From assembly GCA_027577415.1 (NCBI GenBank), contig JANBQS010000146.1:1-30753 (forward strand): a DNA stretch of 30,753 nucleotides. Direction: 5' to 3'. Of the stretch, positions 17,166-25,900 are shown one piece after another. Source of the DNA: Coemansia sp. RSA 922. Taxonomy: Eukaryota > Kickxellomycota > Kickxellomycetes > Kickxellales > Kickxellaceae. The notes under the pieces were generated by a model. It searched no databases, was not told the DNA's origin, and saw only the letters and a list, made by a program, of their open reading frames with translations. Every line of letters begins with the position of its first letter. Within the stretch, counting starts at the first letter, position 1. Both the position numbers and the translations under genes were made by a program.

Positions 17166-18749
17166 ATGAACTACCTTGCTGCTCTGGTAGATATGCTCAA
17201 ACCAGCTGTTGCCGACTCTGTGTGGGCGTGGGCGCTGGCACTTATAGGCCTATATGTACTCTATCGCATCGTCAACATATTCTTGCCGCCTGTAAACAAC
17301 GACGGCGGCGTGCCGTATATCCCGGTCTACAAGACACTTCAGTGGATGACCAAGGGCGCTATCGGGCGCTACGAGGTGTCGCAAAAGCTCGACAAGCCCT
17401 ACATGCAAGACACGGGGATCGTCAAGGCGTGGATGTTTGGAGGGTGGGCATACAAGGTCAGCAAGGCCGAGTACGCGCGCAAGCTGTTTATGCAAACCGA
17501 CATCTACCAAAAGATCAACATTCGCAAGATGATGCCTCACAACCTGGGCCCGCGCGTCTCGGGCGAGTCGCTCTCGTTTGAAAACGGCGACGCTTACCGG
17601 GGCCACCGTGCAGTTGTCAGCCCGGCTTTCCGCCGCTCTTGGCCGTCGCCCATGTTTGAAAAGCCCATGCTTGAGCTTATGAGCGTCATGGAGCGCGATT
17701 CAGGCTCTCCTCTCGACATCCTGCTGCTCTTCCGCAGAGGCACGCTCGATGTGCTGGGCCATATCATCATGAGCTATGACTTTGGCGCCCTCCGCGACCC
17801 AGGAAACAAGCAGCGCGCAATGTACGACTCTCTGTTGGAGGCCATGCTGCACCCCGTGTACAACATGTTCCCCTGGCTCGACCTGTTTGCTACGGGCCAG
17901 CGCGCCAAGCAGTGGGACTACTTGAGGCACTTCCACTCGTTCATCGACGGCATTGTAGACGAGCGGCTCAAGGAAATGGAGAAGCGGCCGCCCCTGACTG
18001 AGGATGAGCGCAACAATGCAGACCTGCTCACCCTGTTGCTCGAGTCGTACTTTATGTCAAAGGCTGGCAAAATGCTGGACGACCGCGGCAAGCCTGTGAC
18101 GCCACTGACCAGGGAGCAGCTACGGAGCAACGTCGGTCTGTTCTACGTTGCTGGGTACGACACCACGGCCAACTCGTTGTCCTATGTCATGCTCGAGCTT
18201 GCCCGCAACCCTGAGATCCAGAAGAAGGCCCGCGATATCGTGCTAGGTGTTCTTGGCGACCGCAAGGATGTGTACCCAAGCGACGATCAACTCAAGGAGC
18301 TTGGGTATCTGGACCTGATTGTCAAAGAGACCCTACGAAAGAACTCGATCCTGGCAGAAATAAGACGCCGGCTTTCAGCGCCAGTGCAGCTTGGCCCCTA
18401 CACTCTACCGCAGGGCGCAATTGTGTCGGTGGATACGTGGGCCATTCACTACAACCCCGAGTACTTTCCCGAGCCAGACAGATTTGTGCCTGAGCGATTC
18501 GCCGAGGACAAGAGCGCCGAGCTCAAGAGCAGCGTGCCGTTTGCATTTGCTCCGTTCAGCAACGGCTCGCGCCAGTGTATTGGCATGAAGTTTTCGCTCA
18601 TCGAGCAGCGCATCGCCATCTCGCTGCTGCTTTTGCGCTTTGAGTGGACATTGCCCAAGGACAGCCCGTTCTGGGACGCAACGCCCGCCGCCCCCGCAGG
18701 CCTGATCTCGCCGGTTGGCCTGCTGATGGATGTCAAGTCCCGATTCTAG
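17166..18749 (+). CDS. Microsomal cytochrome P450 monooxygenase (copy 1)
   Basis: Class II (ER) cytochrome P450 of 527 residues; needs NADPH-P450 reductase, and the substrate is unknown. An N-terminal membrane anchor (WAWALALIGLYVLYRIVNIFL) is followed by the hinge DGGVPYIPVYKTL. Catalytic signatures: I-helix AGYDTT at 329-334, ExxR at Glu388/Arg391, PERF region FVPERFAE, and haem loop PFSNGSRQCIG with the haem-ligating Cys471. Length is normal. The frame is open to an ATG at 16992, but that lies immediately after the TATA box, so MNYLAALVDM at 17166 is preferred. It is the upstream member of a tandem pair with the gene at 19456, sharing motif positions residue for residue. The CYP family cannot be assigned without a search. 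Confidence 0.95.
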   Translation: MNYLAALVDMLKPAVADSVWAWALALIGLYVLYRIVNIFLPPVNNDGGVPYIPVYKTLQWMTKGAIGRYEVSQKLDKPYMQDTGIVKAWMFGGWAYKVSKAEYARKLFMQTDIYQKINIRKMMPHNLGPRVSGESLSFENGDAYRGHRAVVSPAFRRSWPSPMFEKPMLELMSVMERDSGSPLDILLLFRRGTLDVLGHIIMSYDFGALRDPGNKQRAMYDSLLEAMLHPVYNMFPWLDLFATGQRAKQWDYLRHFHSFIDGIVDERLKEMEKRPPLTEDERNNADLLTLLLESYFMSKAGKMLDDRGKPVTPLTREQLRSNVGLFYVAGYDTTANSLSYVMLELARNPEIQKKARDIVLGVLGDRKDVYPSDDQLKELGYLDLIVKETLRKNSILAEIRRRLSAPVQLGPYTLPQGAIVSVDTWAIHYNPEYFPEPDRFVPERFAEDKSAELKSSVPFAFAPFSNGSRQCIGMKFSLIEQRIAISLLLLRFEWTLPKDSPFWDATPAAPAGLISPVGLLMDVKSRF

Positions 18750-19455
18750 GCGATGATGTTGCTTGGCGGCTCTTAGCTCGCTGATATCTTTTCGCCCTCG
18801 TCCAATTTTATACACTTATTAGCACACAATGATTCTCTTTATTATCACACAAACAATGCGGCAGATGCCAGCGCCGCCAGTGCGTTCCTACTTTGTATGC
18901 ACAGCTTCAGCTCTGTGTACCACAAGGGACATACACGACGATTGTGAAGTGAAGTGCAGCCTATTGTTAGATTGTGCGCCCTTCATGATGATCCAAGCGG
19001 CTTGGTCCTGTGCTTGCCCTGCTACAGGTCAGCACACGTATGACAACCCGTACTATTCTTGTTCCGCAGAGTGGGTAGGCGGAATGCCGTTGGAGGCAAA
19101 AGGCCGCCCGAATCGGGTGCCCTGGTGTGGTCAAGCACCTTCTCCGCATTGCAACCAGTGTTGATGTCCAGCACCAAAGAAACTCCGCGCGGCCAAAAAG
19201 AAAATTTAAAGGGCTGTTTCTTGATATGATAGGGTGGCGTCAAGCGGCCCCACCACTCTTCTTCATTGCTTGCCCGAAAATAGAGCGATGCTGCTGCCGG
19301 TGCCACTGCTGTGCCTGTCCGAGGTTGTACGTCCTGCCTAGCGACCCGTTCTGTTTTATATATCAAGAGCGGGTGTGGATGAGCAGCTTTCTTTTTCGCT
19401 CTTCGTCTTGAATAATTATTGCATCGTTTTTATTAATATTTTTTTGCAGATCCAT
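18750..19455. promoter_or_regulatory. Spacer between the two P450 genes
   Basis: 706 bp holding the 3' UTR of copy 1 and the promoter of copy 2, with TATATAT at 19357-19363 about 95 bp before the ATG and a T-rich leader (ending in TTTTTTTGCAG) directly before it. I see no remnant of a third P450 and no RNA gene. Confidence 0.6.
19357..19363 (+). promoter_or_regulatory. TATA-like element of second P450
   Basis: TATATAT in an A/T-rich context, 93-99 bp before the ATG at 19456, followed by a pyrimidine-rich leader. Confidence 0.4.
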
Positions 19456-21045
19456 ATGCTGTCAGAAGCACTACTAGGCTTGGCAGGAGTGTTTAAGAGC
19501 GCGAGTATTGCTCAGGCGTTGATACTTGCATTTGCTGGGCTTGCCGTTGCTCTTTGCCTCAGGCTCTTTATCCCACCACGAGTCAACGACGGAGGAGTGC
19601 CGCACATCCCAGCATACAAGACGTTGTACTGGACGTTCAAGTCAGAACCCAGCCGCCTTGACTTGTGCAACAACGTTGATATTCCGGCCTTGCGAAAGAC
19701 CGGCCTTGTCCGCTCCTGGCTTTGGGGCCGGTGGATGTACAAGACCAACAACGCCGAATACGCGCGACAGCTCTTTCTCAAGACAAGCGTGTACCAAAAG
19801 GTTGAGATGCACAACCTCATCCCTTACGTCTTTCGCGCAGTCGCAGCGGGCGGCAACCTCATGACTGAAAATGGCGACCATTTCAAGGCGCACCGCTCCA
19901 TCGTTGGGCCCTCGTTCCGCCGATCGTGGCCGGCAAAGACATTTCATGGCCATATTGGCAAGCTTGAGGGTATCATCAAGAGCTGCAGCGGTGGCGCGGG
20001 GGTTGACGTCCTCCATGTGTTCCGCCGAGCGACGTTGGATATCTTGGGCCAGATAATCATGGGCATTGACTTTGGCGCGCTTGACTACAAGAACAGCGAG
20101 CTGCTGGAGATATGCTGGGACGTGGTCGATGCTGGCGTTGAGCCCTTGTATCTGGTGTTCCCGTTTTTGGACAAGTACCCAGTTGGCCGCCGTGCAAAGT
20201 CATTTGTCAACTTGAAGCGATTCCATCGGTTTATTGAAGAAGCTATTGCTACAAAGCGCAAGGAACTGTCAATGCGTGACCAGATGGGAGACGACGAGCG
20301 CAACAACGCCGATTTGCTGACATTGATGATCGAGGCTCACGAGCATACCAAACTCCATGGCGCCTTTGACGAAAAGGGAAAACTGCTGCCCTCGATGACT
20401 TCGGAGGAGCTGCGCAATAACACCATCATATTTTTTGTTGCTGGCCACGATGCCACGGCGTACGGCCTTAGTCACTTGGCCATGGAACTCGCACTTAACC
20501 CGCACATCCAGCAGCAGGCGCGTGAGCGCGTTATCAGCATTATCGGTGACGACCCCAACGCATTCCCCTCCGACGAACAGCTGGCGGAGCTGTCTGACCT
20601 GGACATGATTGTCAAAGAGTCTCTGCGTAAGAACAGCGTAGTATCTGATGTCCGCCGCGTTTTGACGGAGCCCGTGAATCTTGGGCCGTACACGCTACCC
20701 AAGGGTACGTGGGTCATGGTCGACCTGTGGGCAATGCAGAACAATCCTGACTATTATCCTGATCCTGACAAGTTTATCCCCGAGCGCTTTGCAGACCCAC
20801 CTCGGCCGGGTACCACCGCCATGCCCCAAGCTCCGTTTTCATGGGCGCCCTTCAGCGAGGGCAGTCGCAAGTGCATTGGACACAAGTTTGCATTGCTCAC
20901 TCAGCGCATCATGCTTGTCATGCTCGTACACCGTTTCAAGTGGAGCTTGCCAGCCGACAGCCCCTTTTGGACTCGGCCCCGGACATCGACATCCGGGCTT
21001 ATCTCGCCTATTGATCTCAAGATCGATTTTGCTGCTAGGCACTGA
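19456..21045 (+). CDS. Microsomal cytochrome P450 monooxygenase (copy 2)
   Basis: Tandem paralogue of the preceding P450, 529 residues. N-terminal anchor (ALILAFAGLAVALCLRLFI), hinge DGGVPHIPAYKTLYW, ExxR at Glu388/Arg391, FIPERFAD, and haem loop PFSEGSRKCIG with Cys473. The I-helix reads AGHDAT at 329-334: the usual catalytic Thr after the Asp is Ala333, while copy 1 has Thr333. The pair shares motif spacing and long matching blocks (ENGDxxxxHRxxVxPxFRRSWP), so it arose by duplication and then diverged; codon use looks less GC-rich than in copy 1. The frame continues upstream only to a GTG at 19375, so the ATG at 19456 is used. Class and partner are as for copy 1; substrate unknown. Confidence 0.95.
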   Translation: MLSEALLGLAGVFKSASIAQALILAFAGLAVALCLRLFIPPRVNDGGVPHIPAYKTLYWTFKSEPSRLDLCNNVDIPALRKTGLVRSWLWGRWMYKTNNAEYARQLFLKTSVYQKVEMHNLIPYVFRAVAAGGNLMTENGDHFKAHRSIVGPSFRRSWPAKTFHGHIGKLEGIIKSCSGGAGVDVLHVFRRATLDILGQIIMGIDFGALDYKNSELLEICWDVVDAGVEPLYLVFPFLDKYPVGRRAKSFVNLKRFHRFIEEAIATKRKELSMRDQMGDDERNNADLLTLMIEAHEHTKLHGAFDEKGKLLPSMTSEELRNNTIIFFVAGHDATAYGLSHLAMELALNPHIQQQARERVISIIGDDPNAFPSDEQLAELSDLDMIVKESLRKNSVVSDVRRVLTEPVNLGPYTLPKGTWVMVDLWAMQNNPDYYPDPDKFIPERFADPPRPGTTAMPQAPFSWAPFSEGSRKCIGHKFALLTQRIMLVMLVHRFKWSLPADSPFWTRPRTSTSGLISPIDLKIDFAARH

Positions 21046-21213
21046 CACCATATTCCGACGTAATTGATCCCATGCCCACCATATGCCATAGTTTAAGGTA
21101 GTTGGCACCTCTTCCAGTAGCCCAGCTTTATGTCTTGATCAAAGCTACATTTTAAATCTTACATTTTTATTACATTTTTGTCGTTTAATTAATTATTTTT
21201 CAAGGCTGCAAAG

Positions 21214-21714
21214 ATGGGCGCCATTCGACAAGCATACATGATGTGGAAGGCACTGCGCCTTCCGTGGCGCAGAGACGTCCTTGCGGGCGTTGATCTCGAT
21301 GGCAACTTGTACTTTGAGCGCTCTGTTCGTAGCGCACAGCGCACCCGCCGTCACGTCGTGTACAAGAAGAACATCAATGTCGCCGAGTACAACGACCAGA
21401 TCATCCCAATCCAGTGGCAGGCTTGGATGCGCCACACTCGCAGTCAGCCGCCAACTATCCAAGAGTTATTGCACGATGTCGAGCGCCGCCGGCGGATGGC
21501 TGAAAATGTACATAGGCTGGCAACGAAGGGGATGAGTCGGGCGGTGGCCGGACCAGAGGCAGTGGATACAGCTCAGAACTCGCGCTCACAACCACCACCA
21601 CCACCACCAGCGTCCAAAACCTCTGCGCCAGGCGAGAGCTTTGAGCCCGAGGGCTGGAAACCCGATTCAGCCAACAGAGCTAACACCAGATCCAACAAGA
21701 AAGATAATAATTAG
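21214..21714 (+). CDS. NDUFAF2: Complex I assembly factor NDUFAF2-like (B17.2L/mimitin)
   Basis: Predicted 166-residue member of the NDUFA12/NDUFAF2 family. NDUFAF2 is a mitochondrial matrix chaperone for a late step of respiratory complex I assembly. Supporting features: GVDLDGNLYFE (family GTDxxGNxYFE), RRHVVY, IPIQWQAWMRHTRSQPPTIQEL (matching the W-x-AW-x-R-x-TR-x-x-PPT block), and the terminal GESFEPEGWKP that resembles the end of NDUFAF2 rather than NDUFA12. A CCA repeat encodes a PPPPPP run near residue 128. The first ATG after a T-rich leader is used. If the end motif is fortuitous it could be NDUFA12 itself. Confidence 0.85.
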   Translation: MGAIRQAYMMWKALRLPWRRDVLAGVDLDGNLYFERSVRSAQRTRRHVVYKKNINVAEYNDQIIPIQWQAWMRHTRSQPPTIQELLHDVERRRRMAENVHRLATKGMSRAVAGPEAVDTAQNSRSQPPPPPPASKTSAPGESFEPEGWKPDSANRANTRSNKKDNN

Positions 21715-21731
21715 ATCAATGTCGTCACCGA

Positions 21732-21763
21732 TCTCCCCCTATGCAAATGTGCATAAGGGGAGA
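21732..21763. repeat. 13-bp-arm hairpin between NDUFAF2-like and FGH genes
   Basis: Arms 21732-21744 and 21751-21763 pair at 12 of 13 positions (one C/A mismatch) around a 6-nt loop. It starts 17 bp after the NDUFAF2-like stop and ends 75 bp before the next ATG. It contains ATGCAAAT. It could work in the 3' UTR, or as a dyad binding site in the S-formylglutathione hydrolase promoter. Confidence 0.75.
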
Positions 21764-21800
21764 CTTTCTTCTTCGTTGTCCGATATTCACTTTTCATTCA

Positions 21801-21813
21801 TTTATTTATTTAT
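21801..21813. repeat. TTTA tandem tract in FGH leader
   Basis: Three TTTA units followed by a T run, ending about 17 bp before the ATG at 21838. A similar tract precedes TAF10. Confidence 0.8.
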
Positions 21814-21837
21814 TTTTTTTGCTTTAATAATTTTGTC

Positions 21838-22707
21838 ATGTCTAACCCCACATTGGTGCTTGTTTCCAAAACCCGCTGCTTCAAGGGCGAAGTTCGCAAG
21901 TACACCCACGACTCAGCAGCGACAAATGGCAAGATGACATTCAACATTTACTTGCCAGACGTGGCACTCTCAGGCAAGGAGAGGGTTCCTGTCTTGTACT
22001 ATCTTTCAGGACTTACATGCAATGAAGACAACATGGTTACAAAGGGCGGCGCGCTGGCGTATCTGTCCGAAGAACGCATTGCCCTTGTCACGCCCGACAC
22101 AAGCCCGCGGGGCGCAGGCGTCGCAGGCGAGGACGACGACTGGGAGCTGGGGACTGGGGCTGGATTCTACGTCGACGCCACCGAGGAGCCATGGAAGAAG
22201 AACTACAACATGTACTCGTATGTCCAAACCGAGCTCCAGCAGGTCGTGGCCGAGTCCTTTGCAGTCGATACGTCACGCACTTCAATCTTTGGCCACTCGA
22301 TGGGTGGCCATGGCGCACTCGTGCTTGCTCTGCGCAACCCTGGCCACTACAAGAGCGTATCTGCATTTGCGCCTATTTGCCACCCATCTACCAGTAGCTG
22401 GGGCCGCAAGCAATTCACTGCATACTTGGGCAGCAATGAGAGTGCGTGGGCCACCTACGACGCAACCGAGCTAGTCAAGGTCTACGATGGGCCCGTGCTG
22501 CCCGTGCTTGTCGACCAGGGAGATGCTGACCAGTTCTACAGCTCAAAGCAGCTCCAGCCATCTCATTTGGTGATTGCTACCGAGAGCAGCAAGCGCCCAG
22601 TGCAACTAGACTCGCGCATGCAGCCTGGCTACGACCACAGCTACTACTTTATCTATACCTTTATGAAGGACCACATTACCTTCCACGCAAGACACCTCAG
22701 GATGTAG
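21838..22707 (+). CDS. S-formylglutathione hydrolase (esterase D)
   Basis: Predicted cytosolic S-formylglutathione hydrolase, 289 residues, releasing formate and glutathione from S-formylglutathione in formaldehyde detoxification, after the class III alcohol dehydrogenase step. Alpha/beta-hydrolase with nucleophile Ser154 in GHSMGGHGA, Asp231 in GDADQF and His267 in GYDHSYYF. Other family marks: YYLSGLTCNEDN, TSPRG and the YNMYSYVQTEL segment. Length is typical (about 280-300). The ATG follows a TTTATTTATTTATTTT-type leader. It is in tandem with the NDUFAF2-like gene upstream (123 bp) and the ABC transporter downstream (274 bp). Confidence 0.97.
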   Translation: MSNPTLVLVSKTRCFKGEVRKYTHDSAATNGKMTFNIYLPDVALSGKERVPVLYYLSGLTCNEDNMVTKGGALAYLSEERIALVTPDTSPRGAGVAGEDDDWELGTGAGFYVDATEEPWKKNYNMYSYVQTELQQVVAESFAVDTSRTSIFGHSMGGHGALVLALRNPGHYKSVSAFAPICHPSTSSWGRKQFTAYLGSNESAWATYDATELVKVYDGPVLPVLVDQGDADQFYSSKQLQPSHLVIATESSKRPVQLDSRMQPGYDHSYYFIYTFMKDHITFHARHLRM

Positions 22708-22981
22708 GATCTATCCCTGTTTTGTATTATGACATTGCCGGCCGACTTGCCGTACAATATTGGATACGCAGTAAAGTGAAATATATACGTGACAACTGCC
22801 GCCACCTCACTACTGACAAAAAAAAAGTGGCAATGTCGCTGACACCTACACTACGCTTGCTTCAGCACACACATCTTATCACATGTGTCTTTAGAATATA
22901 GTATATTTGCAGCTATTTCAAATTATCTAGAGTTGCACAACTAGTCATACTAAGGCTAGCCAGCTAGCTGCTTTACACACG

Positions 22982-25900
22982 ATGCTATCACAGACGTGGA
23001 GACGGATGTGCGCCCTGTTGTGGCACACAAAACGCACCCACTCCGGGGCCAAAGTCAACTGTAGTGAGAATCAAGCATCGCTGTTATCCCGAATTTTCTT
23101 TTGCTGGATCACACCGCTGGTGGCTCATGGATGGACCACCCGGGCTGAACTAAACGAGTTGCCTGAAATTGGCATCGGTAGTGAGTTGGATCCCAGCACA
23201 ATAGCCACTGCATTCCAGCGCGAATGGGCAAAGGAAGGGCGCCGAGTGGCCACTCTGTGTGCCCGAAGGACTCATAACATATCTCCAACTTGGTCTATTC
23301 TACCCTCCACGCGCCAGGCTTTTTCCAGTCTAAGAGCTCGGCTGACTGGTAAGGCAGCGCCACCTCCTGGCGCTCATACTGGCCCCAAGCAACCCTCACC
23401 GTCTTTGAAACGCACGTTGTATCCATTGGTCGCCAAGTACCTTGCCAGGGCACTAGCTGCTCGCCTTATTGCCGAGATAGTTCCAGTGTTTATACCTATT
23501 CTGGTAAAACTGACGACGACATATGCTCAGCACAGGCGCTCAGTCCTGCAGCATGCGCTCAGTGTCCAGCACATGGCTCAGGACTTGCCTCGAGACACTC
23601 ACACTCTGGCATATGAGCCCCCCAGTTGGCAGGGATACGTTCTGGCCCTGGGCATATTTCTAATGCTTCTGCTAAACTCGTGGGCATTCCAGTGGTTTTA
23701 CTTTGAAATTGGCAAGGCAACGATTATTGTGCGCACAGCGCTTGTGTCGGCAGTGTATCGCAAATCACTATTACTTTCCAGCCAAGCTCGCTCGCGGTTG
23801 ACACTGGGACGACTAACAAATCTCATCTCATCGGACGTGGGCCAGATCGAACGGGGAGTGACGCTGATGCTGTTTTGCATCACTATTCCCGTGCAGGTCG
23901 TCGCCTCGATCATCGTTCTAGTCTACATGATCGGACCAGTTGGCATCAGCGGGTGGGCCTTGGTTGTGGCCTTTGTGCCGGTGCAAATGTGGATATCACG
24001 GTACCTTGTCACTCTGCGGAAGCAGGCCGTGAGGTACACCGACAAGCGCATACGAGCAACACGAGAGTCACTGCAGGGAATGCGAGTGGTCAAGTTTTTT
24101 GTATGGGAGGATTCTATCCTCGAAACTATCCAGCGGATCCGCTCTAAAGAGGTCATGTTCATTGCAAAGCTCAATTTGGCGAGGTATGGACTCATGTCTC
24201 TAGCACTTCACTCTCCTGTATTTGCGTCGATTGTCACATTTGCTATCTTGGTCGCCTCTGGCGGAAAGCTAAAGACAGGCCCGGTGTTTGCTGTCATTGG
24301 CATTTTCAATGCGATGTCAGTGCCGCTGAGCTGGCTACCCGGAGCCCTAACCGAGACTAGAAATTCGGCGGTACCCTTGCAGAGAATTACTCAGGCCCTG
24401 TTAGAGGAAGAGCTTGATCCGGCTATGCCATGCCAACCAAGCTTGGATGTCGCCATCAGACTGGACAATGCGCGCTTTGCGTGGAAGTATAACGTGTCTT
24501 CATCGCAGCCCGACATGGGCTGGTTTGGCCTAGATGTCATCAACCTTGAGATTCCGCACGGTAGCTTGGTGGCAGTGGTGGGCGCAGTCGGCAGTGGCAA
24601 GAGCTCACTGGCAAGTGCGCTAGTAGGGGAGATGAAGCGTGTCTCGGGGACAATGTCATTTGGCGGTTCTCTAAGCTATGCACCGCAAGTACCGTGGGTG
24701 ACAAACGCGTCTATCCGAGACAACATCACGTTTGGGCTGCCACTTGATCAAGAAAGATATATAAACGTAGTCGAAGCATGCGCCCTAGATGTCGATTTAG
24801 CTGCCCTACCAGCTGGTGACCTTACTGAAATTGGCGAGCGAGGTGCCACCTTGTCTGGTGGCCAGAAGCAACGCGTCAGCATTGCTCGGGCGGCTTATTC
24901 GGAAAGTGATATTGTGCTTCTGGATGACTGTTTGAGTGCAGTTGATACCAAGGTGTCGCGCCTGATTTTCAAGCACTGCATCAAGGGCATTTTGTCCAGA
25001 AAGACGCGCATTCTTGTCACAAACAACCTTGACTACCTACCGGCGGTGGACTTTATTATCACAATGGAGGAAGGTCGCATAGTCGAGCAAGGCTCGTTTG
25101 CAAACTTGATGAGTTTGAATGGGATTACTGCATCAATGGTTGAGTCGTTTGCTGGCGGTGCTGACACTGGCACTCGCAAGACGTTTGAGGGACGATACAC
25201 AACAGATAGCTCGCTGCATACAGCGACTCCAATCAAGGCGACCACCAGTCGCCGCAATTCTCCAGAAGTACTAGAGCAGACCTTTGAATACGTGAGCGCA
25301 CTTGAGTCTGCATCGGCCTTTGTTGCAACTGAAACAGGTACGAGTACTTTTGATATTGCTAGTGCCGACGCTAGCTCTCCAGAATCAAGACAATCCACCA
25401 ATAGCAGCAGCGGAAGCAGCAAAGCCTACAGCCACAACATGGGTCGTGTAGCTGGCCACCCAGGCCAAAACGCTCGGACATGTGCCATTGCGCTTACCGA
25501 TTTATCAAAGAAACGCAAGCACGCCCTAGTGGTTGATCCGCTAATGAGCCAAGAGGACCGTCAAACGGGCCAAATATCAATATCGTCTTATGCAGCCTTT
25601 GTTCAAGCTGGCGGCGGCTATCTGCTTTTTGCGGGGATAGTTGCCTGCCTGGCAATTTCGCAGGCATGTCGTGTTAGCAGCGACTTTTGGATGCGCCATT
25701 GGATACAACATAAACATGACACTGACCCCAAACATATGTACATGTGGGTCTACGTGTTGCTTGGTGGGCTCCAATTTTTGTGGTTTGGCCTATTTGCTAT
25801 GCTTCTTGTTGCCAGCATCTACATGTGCTCTAAGGCTCTCCATGGCCAAGCTCTTCGGCGCGTACTTCGAGCACCAATGTCGTTTTTTGACACTACGCCA

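Noticed and set aside
18752..18785. Possible C/D-box snoRNA (GATGATG ... CTGA) after P450 copy 1
   Set aside because: The C box is imperfect, the terminal stem is missing and the distance is too short.
18829..19164. Short frame between the P450 genes
   Set aside because: No P450 similarity and no other recognisable content; lies in UTR/promoter sequence.
19328..19449. Possible leader intron of P450 copy 2 (GTACGT to TTTGCAG)
   Set aside because: The donor would lie upstream of the TATA element at 19357, so it is unlikely to be transcribed; the TTTTTTTGCAG is probably just the leader tract.
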